A DNA stretch of 56,398 nt, taken from positions 1 to 56,398 of the forward strand of contig JBDRLU010000053.1 in NCBI GenBank assembly GCA_043812795.1. Reading direction: 5' to 3'. Positions 17,909-28,349 of the stretch are shown one piece after another; within the stretch, counting starts at the first letter, position 1; each line of letters begins with the position of its first letter. Under the pieces are notes generated by a model that made no database searches, had not been told where the DNA came from, and worked only from the letters and a program-made list of their open reading frames with translations. Source of the stretch: JBDRLU01 sp043812795. GTDB lineage: Bacteria; Chloroflexota; Dehalococcoidia; Dehalococcoidales; UBA2162. A program made the position numbers and the translations under genes.

Positions 17909-17972
17909 CTTGTTTTCTCTTAACTTTATCCCTTTTATCCGGAAACTTGACGCTTCAGGCTCACCCCCCTCG

Positions 17973-18001
17973 TTGACCTATTTTGACAGGCAAGATATAA
18001 T
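17973..18001 (+). promoter_or_regulatory. promoter of the pil operon
   Basis: TTGACC (17973-17978) and TATAAT (17996-18001) have a 17-base spacer, about 66 bases before the pilB start. A second TTGACA lies too close to the -10 box to be used. Confidence 0.6.
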
Positions 18002-18066
18002 CTAGGTGTCCTGAAAATAGGGCACTAAGTTCCGGTAACTAACCATTAGTATCGGGATGAAGGCAG

Positions 18067-19605
18067 GTGAGGGTGACTGAAAAATCGGCGGATGAGCGCC
18101 GTCCCAAGCTGCGTAAGCTTTTGATTCAGCCTGAGGTGCTGGCACTGGTCCCGGAAACAATCGCCCGGAAACACAGCGTCATACCCCTGGAAGTCAAGGG
18201 TAACGTGCTGCATTTAATCATGGCCAACCCCTCCGATATCCTGGCTATCGAGGCCCTCGAAGTCCAGACCCAGATGCGCATCGAGCCGGAAGGCGGCACT
18301 CCGGAAGAAGTCTCCGAGGCCATCGATTTCAACTACCGCTCTTACGAAGAGCTTGAAAAGGAGATTTCCAGTTTTTCCCTCGCTGGCGCAACCACTGAGG
18401 TCGCCGGGGAAAATATCCCCACCGAAATGGTGGACGATGCCCCCATCGTCAAGGCACTCACCCTGATTATCGACGAGGCCGTTAAAGCCCGCGCTTCGGA
18501 CATCCACATTCAACCCCAGGAAGACGAATTACTGGTACGCTACCGCATCGACGGTGCTCTGCAGGACATGCTCACTTTGCCTATCAGCACCGCCGTCCCG
18601 CTTATCTCCCGTATCAAAATCCTGGCCAGCATGAATATCGCCGACCATCACCGCCCGCAGGACGGCCAGTTCTCCGTCAAGCCGAAAGGGCGGCGGGACA
18701 AGATGGATATCCGCGTCGGCATCGTCCCGACGGTTACCGGCGAGATGGCGGCGCTGCGGCTTCTCGATAAAGCCAGAGTCATGATGACCCTGGCACAGCT
18801 CGGTTTCCTGCCCGAAACGCTGTCCCGTTATGAAGAGATGCTCAAAGTCCCCCACGGCATGCTCCTCGTCTGCGGCCCGACCGGCTCGGGTAAGACCACC
18901 ACCCTTTACGCCTCTATCAATAGCCTCGATTACCGCGGGCGCAACATTATCACCATCGAAGACCCGGTCGAGTACCGTTTCAAATACGTTAACCAGATTC
19001 AGGTGAACCCGCGGGCCGGCCTGACTTTCGCCAGCGGCCTCCGCTCTATCCTCCGCCTCGACCCTAACGTTATCCTTGTCGGCGAGATGCGTGACGGTGA
19101 GACTGCCGGCATCGGCATTCAATCGGCCCTCACCGGCCACCTCGTCCTGTCTTCCATCCATGCCAACGATGCCATCGGCGTCGTCTCCCGCCTCATCGAC
19201 CTGGGCGTCGAACCGTTCCTGGTCGCCTCCGCCCTTATCGGCGTCCTCGCCCAGCGCATGATACGCCGCGTCTGCCCCGATTGCGCTCAACTGGTGGACG
19301 TCCCCCTCATCGAGCAGGCCGCCTATGAACGGGAAACCGGCGAAAAACGGACGCAATTCATGTACGGCCAAGGCTGTAGCTCATGCTCCTACACCGGCTA
19401 CCGGGGACGGACGGGTATTCATGAAATCCTGCACCTCAGTGACGCGGTAAGGTCTCTTATCTTGAGCGGCGCCTCTCCCTCCGAGATACGGAACCAGGCG
19501 GTCAAAGAGGGTATGATATCTTTGATGAAGGACGGGATGCTCAAAGTGAAGCAAAATATCACCACTCCGGCGGAAGTGCTGCGGAGGGCTTACTCCGTAG
19601 AATAA
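18067..19605 (+). CDS. pilB: type IV pilus / type II secretion assembly ATPase (PilB/GspE)
   Basis: This 512-residue secretion ATPase has Walker A GPTGSGKTT (near residue 270), the Asp box and Walker B region ILVGEMRDGETA, the His box LSSIHANDA, and the tetracysteine zinc site CPDC...CSSC near the C-terminus. It should power pilus or pseudopilus extension with PilC. The N-terminal domain is short: it begins at RKLLIQPEVLALVP, so only the second half of the usual MshEN/T2SSE-N region is present. GTG 18067 is used as start; GTG 18073 is possible. Confidence 0.9.
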   Translation: MRVTEKSADERRPKLRKLLIQPEVLALVPETIARKHSVIPLEVKGNVLHLIMANPSDILAIEALEVQTQMRIEPEGGTPEEVSEAIDFNYRSYEELEKEISSFSLAGATTEVAGENIPTEMVDDAPIVKALTLIIDEAVKARASDIHIQPQEDELLVRYRIDGALQDMLTLPISTAVPLISRIKILASMNIADHHRPQDGQFSVKPKGRRDKMDIRVGIVPTVTGEMAALRLLDKARVMMTLAQLGFLPETLSRYEEMLKVPHGMLLVCGPTGSGKTTTLYASINSLDYRGRNIITIEDPVEYRFKYVNQIQVNPRAGLTFASGLRSILRLDPNVILVGEMRDGETAGIGIQSALTGHLVLSSIHANDAIGVVSRLIDLGVEPFLVASALIGVLAQRMIRRVCPDCAQLVDVPLIEQAAYERETGEKRTQFMYGQGCSSCSYTGYRGRTGIHEILHLSDAVRSLILSGASPSEIRNQAVKEGMISLMKDGMLKVKQNITTPAEVLRRAYSVE

Positions 19606-19630
19606 CCGCGAGAGGCAGGTTGGGATACCG

Positions 19631-20836
19631 ATGAATTACGAATACGTTGCTTATAGCGAAAGCGGAGCCCTGGTCAAAGGCAAACTGACGGCCGGCAACG
19701 AAGAGGCTGCTACCGAAATGCTCGGCTATGCCGGCTACCGGACGGTCAGCTTGAAACAGAAGGTCCCTTTCTTCAGCTCGGATACGATGGCCTCATTCTT
19801 ATACCAGGTCAAACCGACCGAAATTCTGCTCTTATACCGCCAGCTCGCCATGCTCCTCGAGTCGGGTACCAGCATCACTTCCGCTCTGGACCTGCTCCAG
19901 CTGCAGACGGACAACCGATTGCTCCAGAAGGTGCTCAAAGAAATTCTGACCGAAGTGCGCGGCGGCGGTCAGCTTTCGGTAGCTCTCAGCCACCATCCCA
20001 AAATCTTCCCCGGCGTATATTGCCGTCTCCTCGGTGTCGGCGAGCAAAGCGGCGACCTCGAGTCGGTTTTGAAGCAGGTGGCCGATTATATTGAGAAGGA
20101 AGTGACCACGTCCAAGGAGACCAAAGGCGCCCTGATGTATCCCATGATTACCTTTATAGTCAGTATCGTTGTGGTCGTTCTCATGATTGTCTTTGTGCTG
20201 CCGTCTTTCACCAGCCTGTATGCCTCGCTCGGCGTGGGGTTACCCCCCACGGTAATATTCATGCTTTCCCTTTCTACGTACACACGGGCTTACGGGCTTC
20301 AACTTCTCCTCGGCCTGCTGGCTGTTGTTGTCGCCGGCTTTCTCTATGTCCGGACCGCTACCGGGCGGTATAACTGGGACAAAATGATGTTCAAAATACC
20401 GCGGCTGGGCCGGGTGAAACACCTCAGTGAGCTTTCCCGTTGTTGCCGGAGTATGGCGCTCCTCTTCAAATCCGGTTTACCCCTGACGGAAGTTATGCCT
20501 CTCGTCATACAAAGTTGCGGCAACCAGGCCTTAGGCCGGGCCTTGGACGATGTCCAGCAGGAAATGCTGAAGGGTGAAGGTCTGTCCAAACCGATGACCA
20601 AGAATAAAGTATTCCTGCCCATGATGGTGCAGATGGTAAGAGTCGGCGAAGAGACCGGCAGCCTGGACGTTACCCTGCAAGCCGTCGCGCAAAGCTACGA
20701 AGCCGAAGCTCAAGATAAAATGCACTCGTTCATCGCCCTTATCCAGCCAACGATGACGGTTTTCATGGGTCTGATAATTGCTCTTCTTGCCCTCACCCTG
20801 ATGTCAGCCATGACCTCGATGTACGGCGGGATGTAA
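19631..20836 (+). CDS. pilC: type IV pilus / type II secretion inner-membrane platform protein (PilC/GspF)
   Basis: This 401-residue protein has two repeated GspF cytoplasmic domains (about 65-190 and 265-390), each followed by hydrophobic segments, with membrane spans near 168-192, 218-237 and 375-398. Typical motifs are LYRQLAMLLESGTSI and CCRSMALLFKSGLPLTEV. It is the platform on which PilB and PilT act. It follows pilB by 25 bases. Confidence 0.92.
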   Translation: MNYEYVAYSESGALVKGKLTAGNEEAATEMLGYAGYRTVSLKQKVPFFSSDTMASFLYQVKPTEILLLYRQLAMLLESGTSITSALDLLQLQTDNRLLQKVLKEILTEVRGGGQLSVALSHHPKIFPGVYCRLLGVGEQSGDLESVLKQVADYIEKEVTTSKETKGALMYPMITFIVSIVVVVLMIVFVLPSFTSLYASLGVGLPPTVIFMLSLSTYTRAYGLQLLLGLLAVVVAGFLYVRTATGRYNWDKMMFKIPRLGRVKHLSELSRCCRSMALLFKSGLPLTEVMPLVIQSCGNQALGRALDDVQQEMLKGEGLSKPMTKNKVFLPMMVQMVRVGEETGSLDVTLQAVAQSYEAEAQDKMHSFIALIQPTMTVFMGLIIALLALTLMSAMTSMYGGM

Positions 20837-20849
20837 CGCATCAGAGGAG

Positions 20850-21245
20850 ATGAAAGAATTATTGACCAGGATAAAGACTAACCATGAGTCCGGGATAACT
20901 CTGCTGGAGACGGTTGTCGCTCTGGGTATCCTGGCGGTAATTGCCGTTACCTTCCTTGGTGGCGTCGCGATGACCTCTCGAGCCGCCTTTGTTGCCGATG
21001 AACAGACTACCGCCGAAAGCCTGGCCAGGAGCCAGATGGAATGGGCCCGTAATAGTCTCTATTCTCCCGAAGCAACCCAGTACACGGCAGCGCCGATACC
21101 GGCTGGGAAAGACTATATCAATTACTCAGCCACGATTGATGCTCAGCCATTGCACACCCCCGATGACGGCATTCAGAAGTTGATTGTGACCGTCCAGCGT
21201 TCCGGTGAGACGGTCATCAAGCTGGAAGGGTACAAAGTCCAATGA
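20850..21245 (+). CDS. prepilin-type minor pilin (GspI/PilV-like)
   Basis: This 131-residue protein has a class III prepilin signal: a short basic leader ending in Gly, then ITLLETVVALGIL with Glu at +5 of the predicted mature protein. The rest is a small beta-rich domain. It would be cleaved and methylated by a prepilin peptidase, which is not in this window. Its stop overlaps the next start (ATGA). Confidence 0.8.
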   Translation: MKELLTRIKTNHESGITLLETVVALGILAVIAVTFLGGVAMTSRAAFVADEQTTAESLARSQMEWARNSLYSPEATQYTAAPIPAGKDYINYSATIDAQPLHTPDDGIQKLIVTVQRSGETVIKLEGYKVQ

Positions 21246-21769
21246 AACGGCGAGAAAAAGGTTTCACTCTTATTGAATTGCTGGTGGTCATTGCTATCAC
21301 GGCTATTGCTGCCGTCACGGCAACAATTGTGATATTCCAGGTTTTTCGTAACACGAATATTAATAATGACCGTATGACGGTAGCCCGTGATGTGCAAAAT
21401 GCCGGTTACTGGATTAGCCGTGACGCCCAGATGGCCGTTAGCATGACCACTAATCTCACCGGTGACGATTTTCTTTTTATCGATTGGACGGAATGGGATA
21501 CCGATGGCAACGAAACCTACCATTCTGCCGGCTACTCCTTTGAAGGCTTGACCAATAACGTTGGTAAGTTGATAAGGACTCACTGGAGCAGCGCCGGGGC
21601 GAGTGATAACACTGTAATTGCCCAGTATCTTTACTATGAGCCGAGTAACGTCGATAATACCACTAAAGCCACCTATCAAAGCTCGGTGTTGACACTGCAA
21701 GTGACGGCAGTAATTGGTGACATCCGGGAAACCCGGGAATATCAGGTTAAGCGCCGGCCAAATTTTTAG
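21242..21769 (+). CDS. prepilin-type minor pilin (GspJ/PilW-like)
   Basis: This 175-residue protein has leader MKRREKG followed by FTLIELLVVIAI, a textbook type III signal with Glu at +5. The globular part contains DVQNAGYWISRDAQMA, characteristic of GspJ/PilW-like pseudopilins. It is probably part of the tip complex of the pilus or pseudopilus together with the neighbouring prepilin-like proteins. Confidence 0.8.
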   Translation: MKRREKGFTLIELLVVIAITAIAAVTATIVIFQVFRNTNINNDRMTVARDVQNAGYWISRDAQMAVSMTTNLTGDDFLFIDWTEWDTDGNETYHSAGYSFEGLTNNVGKLIRTHWSSAGASDNTVIAQYLYYEPSNVDNTTKATYQSSVLTLQVTAVIGDIRETREYQVKRRPNF

Positions 21770-21783
21770 CGAGAATGTAACCG

Positions 21784-22677
21784 ATGTTAAGATGGCTACA
21801 GCGATTTTTCAGAAAGGATAAAGGACAGGCCCTGCCTATTGTCCTGGCACTGCTGGCTATCGGTGGATTGACGATAGCCACGAACCTCAATTATGCTACT
21901 ACCGCCCTCAACGGAGGCAGAGTCGTCGAGGACCATACCAAGGGAGTTTACGCCGCGGGCTCGGGTATCGAGTATGTACTATGGTATCTGCAAATGTACG
22001 GTACACCGCCCGCTTCACCCATGCAACTATCGGAAAATATCAGCGAGATGACGGTGACCGTCCGGACCGAGGAGACAGGGACTTTTACCATGTACCTCGG
22101 CGGAATGGTGGTGTCCCAACCCGGCCCCCATAACGACTGGTTTAATGTGAGTTCGGTGATTAACTGGGAAGAAGGAGTCGGCGCCTGGAAATATACCATT
22201 TCCATCGATTGGGTATCAGGGACCAAAACGATAAAGCTCGATGAGCTCGGTGCCCGGCTTCCTCCGGGCTATGGGTATCGGGATGACCTGCCTGTCACTG
22301 CCTCTGACGATATTCTTGGGACGATGCAAGCGGGCTATCCGATGTTGGACGACAGCGGCGGGGCTTATCTGGTCAACTGGGAGTTCGGCCCATCGGACCC
22401 CAAAACTCCCAAAGTCTCTGAAAACCAGACACCGCGAACACAGAGTTTCTACATTAGCTATGAGAGCGGCAGCGGCAGTCTGGAAGGCTACTATGCTTGG
22501 GTCGTTGCTCAAAGCGAGGATGTTGGAACCGTGAGCGACATTACCGGGGCACGTTACACCGTTACCGGAACGGCTGCACGGCTGGATGGGAGGGGGACCG
22601 CCTACGTTGTGGCCGATGTCATCAAAGAAGATGGCACCGGGAATATCTACATTCTTTCCTGGCAGGTTTTAAAGTAG
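21784..22677 (+). CDS. PilX/GspK-like pilus-associated protein with atypical signal
   Basis: This 297-residue protein has the N-terminus RFFRKDKGQALPIVLALLAI, which resembles a prepilin leader and hydrophobic helix but lacks Glu at +5. Large minor pilins of the GspK/PilX class also lack it. The C-terminal two thirds is a beta-rich extracellular-looking region with many Gly, Thr and Tyr and no Cys. Its position after two minor pilins supports a tip or adhesive role. The exact family is not certain. Confidence 0.65.
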   Translation: MLRWLQRFFRKDKGQALPIVLALLAIGGLTIATNLNYATTALNGGRVVEDHTKGVYAAGSGIEYVLWYLQMYGTPPASPMQLSENISEMTVTVRTEETGTFTMYLGGMVVSQPGPHNDWFNVSSVINWEEGVGAWKYTISIDWVSGTKTIKLDELGARLPPGYGYRDDLPVTASDDILGTMQAGYPMLDDSGGAYLVNWEFGPSDPKTPKVSENQTPRTQSFYISYESGSGSLEGYYAWVVAQSEDVGTVSDITGARYTVTGTAARLDGRGTAYVVADVIKEDGTGNIYILSWQVLK

Positions 22678-22697
22678 TATTGTATATTTAGGAGACC

Positions 22698-23252
22698 ATG
22701 TTGAAACTAAACAAAAAGTTCCTGATTATTATTATTGCGGGCGTTTTTGTCATCGTGCTCGTGGCTCTGAACATGGTGCGCTCGCAACAAATTAGCCAGC
22801 AGGAAGAACTGACTCAGAAACTTACTCTGACCCAAACGAGACTCAAGGGAGTACAGTTCGAGACACTTGCGGCCCGCCAAACCGACCTGGAGAAACAACT
22901 GAGCCAGTCACAGTCGCAGCTTAATGTCGTTACAGCCGTGCTTGCCGAGGAGATTAACAGCGTTAGTATCACCAACCGCATCTTCGAACTGGCCAAGGTT
23001 CAGGACCTGGAAGTGAAAGATATAACTTCATCGACGGCTAGTTCTACTCTCGAAGGGATTGCCTGCTCGGTAGTAACCTTTAATATTAGAGCACAGGGTG
23101 ATATATTCCAACTGGTCACTTTTGTCACCCAGTTAAACGGTCTTCTTGCCACCAGTACGGTCCAATCGTTGAAACTAACGGCCGTGGAGGCAGGTGGCGA
23201 TACGTTCACCGCCGATATTCAACTGGCCGTGTACACAAATCAAGGGAAATAG
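22698..23252 (+). CDS. PilO/GspM-like pilus alignment protein
   Basis: This 184-residue protein has one N-terminal membrane anchor (about residues 7-26), a coiled coil (30-80), and a C-terminal alpha/beta ferredoxin-like domain (about 95-180), the arrangement of PilO. The ATG is preceded by GGAG. It should form the inner-membrane alignment complex with the adjacent PilM-PilN fusion. In classical loci the order is M-N-O; here O precedes MN. Confidence 0.7.
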   Translation: MLKLNKKFLIIIIAGVFVIVLVALNMVRSQQISQQEELTQKLTLTQTRLKGVQFETLAARQTDLEKQLSQSQSQLNVVTAVLAEEINSVSITNRIFELAKVQDLEVKDITSSTASSTLEGIACSVVTFNIRAQGDIFQLVTFVTQLNGLLATSTVQSLKLTAVEAGGDTFTADIQLAVYTNQGK

Positions 23253-23255
23253 ACT

Positions 23256-24956
23256 ATGGCAAAGAAAACAGTAACTTTATATGTTGATGATACCAGCTTG
23301 CGGCTCCTCGTTGCTGATGGCAAGGAGATAAAAGAATGGGCGGAACAGCCGCTGGAACCGGGGCTGATTAAGAACAACGTTGTGGTTGCCGAGTCAGAGG
23401 TGGCCAACCGGGTCCAGCAATTGATTAACGCTCAGCAGGTGGCAACAAATAAAGTGATTGTCGGTATGAGCGGTTTACGATGCCTGACCCGCCCGCTTCT
23501 TTTTCCGCAATTACCTAAAGAGATGCTGGAAGAAGCCGTACGGCGAGAAGCAAAGAGGATGTTGCCGGTATCTCCCGACCAGCTCTACCTTTCGTGGCAG
23601 GCTATCCCGGCTCCCGATGGAAAGACACAACTGTTCTTAGTCGGATTACCCCGCGCCACCGCCGATGCCTTTTGCAGGACATTGCACCTGGCGGGGGTGA
23701 AACCTTCCTCCATGGACTTGAAGCCGTTGCTGCTGGCCAGAGTGGTGAAAGAGGCTAATGCCATCATCGTTGACGTCCAGGCAACGGAATTCGATATTAT
23801 CATCCTGACGAATGGCATTCCTCAGCCCATCCGTACCGTACCCTTTGCCGATGAAGCGGCACCGCTCGAGCAACGGCTGACGGCAATAAGTAACGAGTTA
23901 AACCGGACGATTACCTTCTATAATTCCAACAATCCGGATAAACCATTGGCCGCCGACGTGCCCGTATTTGCGTCCGGATATCTGGCTAATGAGGCTAGCC
24001 TATGCCAGGCTTTGTCCGGTGAGGTCGGGCATTCCGTTTCACCGCTGCAGCCACCTTTCGAATGTCCCAATGAATGTGACCCGAGTCGCTTCATGGTTAA
24101 CATGGGTCTGGTTCTGCAGAACCTTTCGCCAGGTAAAGTCACCGGGTCGTCTTTAGTTAACCTGAATGTGCTGCCGGTGCCTTACCAACCCAAGCCGATT
24201 TCTCTGACTAATATCCTCGCTTTGCCTGCCGCCGCTATCGGCATCGGGTTAATCGCTCTCTCGGTAATAATGTTGCAAAATGCTTCAGCCGATGTGGCCA
24301 TGACGAGTGCCGAGCTGACGACTACAGAACAACACCTCCAACAGCAAATCTCGCAACGGCAGGGACTGATTGATGGCGTTACCAAAATCGAGAACAAAGT
24401 TAACGAACTGAATACCTCTCTGGATAGCTTCAGTACGGCACTGGGCAGTATTGAAAAAGCCGGCACGGAGATGAACCGTAACCTGGAAGCCGTACTGCAA
24501 AATCTGCCTTACACCATAACTTTGAACGATGTGACCCATGCTGAGAATACGCTGATGGTCAGCGGCTTGGCACCTGATGAAAAAGAAGTGCTATCCTATC
24601 TCAACCAACTGGAAAAAAGTGGTCGGTTCGGCTCGATTACTCTTACCGGTATGAGCCGGACGGAAAGCGACAAGATGTCTTTTACCATGAAGGGGAGTCT
24701 GGCCGCGCCGAGTGACGCCCTGAGCAGTATCGAGCTCGCTGTGAGAAAGACACCGGTAACCGTTACGCTCAATAATATCAGTAACATCGAAGGCACGATA
24801 AATATCGATGGCAACTCGCCCTCCGAAGATGAAGTGTTAGCCTATCTCAGTGCTTTAGATGCCACGGGTAGATTCGATGATATTACAGTTAAGAGCATGA
24901 GGACGGTAGCCGGTGAAGGTACGTCTTTTTCTCTAACGCTAAAAACGAAAGGATAA
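23256..24956 (+). CDS. PilM-PilN fusion with two C-terminal repeated domains
   Basis: This 566-residue protein fuses two usually separate proteins. Residues 1-280 look like the actin-like PilM ATPase (TLYVDDTSLRLLVADG, IIVDVQATEFDIIIL). A PilN-type LNVLPVPYQP segment follows at about 292, then a membrane span (about 312-340) and a coiled coil (345-400). The C-terminus holds two tandem copies of a domain of about 75 residues (near 415-485 and 490-565), each with xTxLNxxxxxEGT/ENT...DEVLxYL...SGRF. It probably bridges the cytoplasmic motors and the periplasmic PilO. Confidence 0.75.
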   Translation: MAKKTVTLYVDDTSLRLLVADGKEIKEWAEQPLEPGLIKNNVVVAESEVANRVQQLINAQQVATNKVIVGMSGLRCLTRPLLFPQLPKEMLEEAVRREAKRMLPVSPDQLYLSWQAIPAPDGKTQLFLVGLPRATADAFCRTLHLAGVKPSSMDLKPLLLARVVKEANAIIVDVQATEFDIIILTNGIPQPIRTVPFADEAAPLEQRLTAISNELNRTITFYNSNNPDKPLAADVPVFASGYLANEASLCQALSGEVGHSVSPLQPPFECPNECDPSRFMVNMGLVLQNLSPGKVTGSSLVNLNVLPVPYQPKPISLTNILALPAAAIGIGLIALSVIMLQNASADVAMTSAELTTTEQHLQQQISQRQGLIDGVTKIENKVNELNTSLDSFSTALGSIEKAGTEMNRNLEAVLQNLPYTITLNDVTHAENTLMVSGLAPDEKEVLSYLNQLEKSGRFGSITLTGMSRTESDKMSFTMKGSLAAPSDALSSIELAVRKTPVTVTLNNISNIEGTINIDGNSPSEDEVLAYLSALDATGRFDDITVKSMRTVAGEGTSFSLTLKTKG

Positions 24957-24959
24957 GCA

Positions 24960-26027
24960 GTGGATATTCTGGCAGTAGTACATTCGGCAGCAGCGAAGGG
25001 TGCTTCAGATATACATCTTGTCATACCCAATCCACCGATATTCCGCATTCATGGTGGTTTGCAGCCTCAGACCGATATGGAATCATTAACCCCTGACAGT
25101 ATCAGCGAGGGTTTTGCCCAGATAACTACCGAGCAGGAAAGGGATGAATTTGAGCGTTACCGTGAATTGGACTTTGGCTATTCTGTGCCTGAGGTCGGTC
25201 GCATTCGCTGCAATGCCGCTTTTCAGCAGGGCAGTCTCAGTTTGGTGATCCGTCTGGTACGTTCGAAGGTACCCACTATTGAGGAACTCGGCCTCCCCGA
25301 GGTCTGCAAGGAACTGGTGGCGAGGCCGCGGGGGTTGGTGGTAGTTACCGGACCTACCGGGAGCGGTAAATCGACCACATTGGCGGCTATGATTAACTAT
25401 CTCAATCTTACCGAAAAGCGGCGGGTGGTCACCATTGAAGACCCTATCGAATACGTTTACACGAGTAACAAGTGTACGATAACCCAGCGGGAACTGGGCA
25501 GTGACACTCTTTCCTTCGCCGAGGCGCTGCGTCACGTATTAAGGCAAGACCCGGATGTTATTCTGGTCGGTGAAATGAGAGACCTGGACACAGCTTCGGC
25601 AGCACTTACTATCGCCGAAACCGGCCATTTGGTCTTGACGACAGGCCATGCGACCAGTGCTTATCAGGCTGTAGAGCGAATAATTGACCTTTTTCCTCCA
25701 CATGAGCGCCCGTTGGCCCAGTCGCGACTGGCCTCCCTGCTACTTGGTATTATGGGCCAGGTGCTGGTACCTAAAATTGATGGTGCCGGGAGAATGGCAG
25801 CTCTTGAAATCATGCTGGCGACGCCGGCGGTGAGAAATAACATCAGAGAAGGTAAGGTCTATTTGCTGCCCAATACCATGCTTACCCAAACTAGACTGGG
25901 CATGGTCTTGCTTGACCATGCCCTGGTCGACCTGTTCCGTAAGGGGGTTATCAGCCATGAAAACTTACTGGCTTTCTGCAATGACCGTGACGAAATCGTC
26001 AAAATCATCGGAGAACCACCGGTGTAA
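24960..26027 (+). CDS. pilT: twitching-motility retraction ATPase PilT
   Basis: This 355-residue ATPase has Walker A GPTGSGKST (near residue 131), Asp box TIEDPIEYVY, Walker B ILVGEMRDLDTA, and His box TTGHATSAY, where PilT usually has TLHT. It lacks the N-terminal domain of PilB and the zinc cysteines, as expected for PilT. It should drive pilus retraction, so the system is more likely a retractile pilus than a pure secretion system. It has a GTG start four bases after the preceding gene. Confidence 0.9.
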   Translation: MDILAVVHSAAAKGASDIHLVIPNPPIFRIHGGLQPQTDMESLTPDSISEGFAQITTEQERDEFERYRELDFGYSVPEVGRIRCNAAFQQGSLSLVIRLVRSKVPTIEELGLPEVCKELVARPRGLVVVTGPTGSGKSTTLAAMINYLNLTEKRRVVTIEDPIEYVYTSNKCTITQRELGSDTLSFAEALRHVLRQDPDVILVGEMRDLDTASAALTIAETGHLVLTTGHATSAYQAVERIIDLFPPHERPLAQSRLASLLLGIMGQVLVPKIDGAGRMAALEIMLATPAVRNNIREGKVYLLPNTMLTQTRLGMVLLDHALVDLFRKGVISHENLLAFCNDRDEIVKIIGEPPV

Positions 26028-26108
26028 ACGTTTTATGATGACGCGTATCTTAGACTCTTGCAACTTGGGGTGACATGCTTTACTATTCAGGTTAATGAGA
26101 GTCCGAAG

Positions 26109-27188
26109 ATGAACATATACGTTACGCTTGTCTTCGTTGCTATCATTATTTATCTTGTCTTCCTGCTTATCGCAATGCGGCAACGTGAGCGAAGATATTC
26201 CGTGCTGAACCGGTCGAACGCCATTATCACCTCCAGTATGGATGTCCCTCGTGTGTTTAAGAACCTCGTCCAGGAGCTCAAGAAGGTAGTTGATATTGGC
26301 TGGGCTGCCGTGGTTCTGGCTGAGGATAACCGTCTCAATTTCCTGGCGCTGTCTGGCGAATCTGATTTGGACTGGAAGGTCGGCGAGCATATCCCTATTG
26401 AGGGGACCGCAACAGAGCAGGTAGTCGCTCACCAAAAAACCATAGTGAAAGCTGACCTATTTACCGGAAGTAGGCTCAGTATGGAAGATTCTTTTCTCAA
26501 GCATGGGATGCACTCGATTGCATATCTTCCCTTAATTACCAAGGGACGGACCATCGGTAGTTTCATTTTAGCCAGCCGTCGTCAGAATGCTTATGACCGT
26601 CAGCAGATAACGCTGCTTGAGCACCTGGCTGTCCAGATGGCGACGCCCATTGAAAATGCACGGCTTTATGCGGCTATTGAGGAAAAGGCACGCATTGACG
26701 ACCTGACCGGCTTGCTTAACCGGCGGTCTCTGGATGAACTGCTTGCCAGTGAGATTAGCCGTCACTCACGTTACGGTGGCGTCTTTTCCTTAGTTATCCT
26801 CGACCTTGACTCTTTCAAGACTTTCAACGATACTAATGGCCACCTGGCTGGCGATAAACTTCTCGGGAAAATCGGCGGCGTTATTAAGAACACTATCCGG
26901 GGGGCCGACCGGGCTTTTCGCTATGGTGGGGATGAATTCGCTATTGTCCTGCCTAATACGCCTATCAATGCTGCCATACGGGTAGCGGAACGGGCCCGCA
27001 AGCAAGTAGCCGCACAGACGGCCGGTGGCCCGACTCCGGTCACTACTAGCCTCGGCGTATCTGCCTGGCCAGCTGATGGCACGACTGCTAACGAAGTGAT
27101 TGCTGCTGCCGACACGGCCCTTTATGAGGCCAAACGGAGCGGTAAGAACCGTAGCCAATCGACGCTTGACAAGCCGCCGAAACAATAA
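26109..27188 (+). CDS. membrane-anchored GAF-GGDEF diguanylate cyclase
   Basis: This protein of about 359 residues starts at ATG 26109. It has an N-terminal membrane helix (residues 2-22), a GAF domain (about 40-180) and a GGDEF domain (about 195-350). The catalytic GGDEF motif (residues about 273-277) is intact and is preceded by five residues and an RGAD inhibitory site (RxxD), so product feedback is likely. It makes c-di-GMP from GTP at the membrane. The frame is open upstream to TTG 26058, but the N-terminal helix fits the later start. It follows pilT by 81 bases and converges with the HD-GYP gene. Confidence 0.88.
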   Translation: MNIYVTLVFVAIIIYLVFLLIAMRQRERRYSVLNRSNAIITSSMDVPRVFKNLVQELKKVVDIGWAAVVLAEDNRLNFLALSGESDLDWKVGEHIPIEGTATEQVVAHQKTIVKADLFTGSRLSMEDSFLKHGMHSIAYLPLITKGRTIGSFILASRRQNAYDRQQITLLEHLAVQMATPIENARLYAAIEEKARIDDLTGLLNRRSLDELLASEISRHSRYGGVFSLVILDLDSFKTFNDTNGHLAGDKLLGKIGGVIKNTIRGADRAFRYGGDEFAIVLPNTPINAAIRVAERARKQVAAQTAGGPTPVTTSLGVSAWPADGTTANEVIAAADTALYEAKRSGKNRSQSTLDKPPKQ

Positions 27189-27197
27189 AACTGCGGG

Positions 27198-28319
<1,122 letters not shown>

Positions 28320-28349
28320 TTCCCGACACCTATTTCAAAATACCAGCAC

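Noticed and set aside
18529..19371. Long minus-strand frame opposite pilB
   Set aside because: It is a shadow produced by the biased codon usage of pilB; the translation has no recognisable domain or ribosome-binding site.
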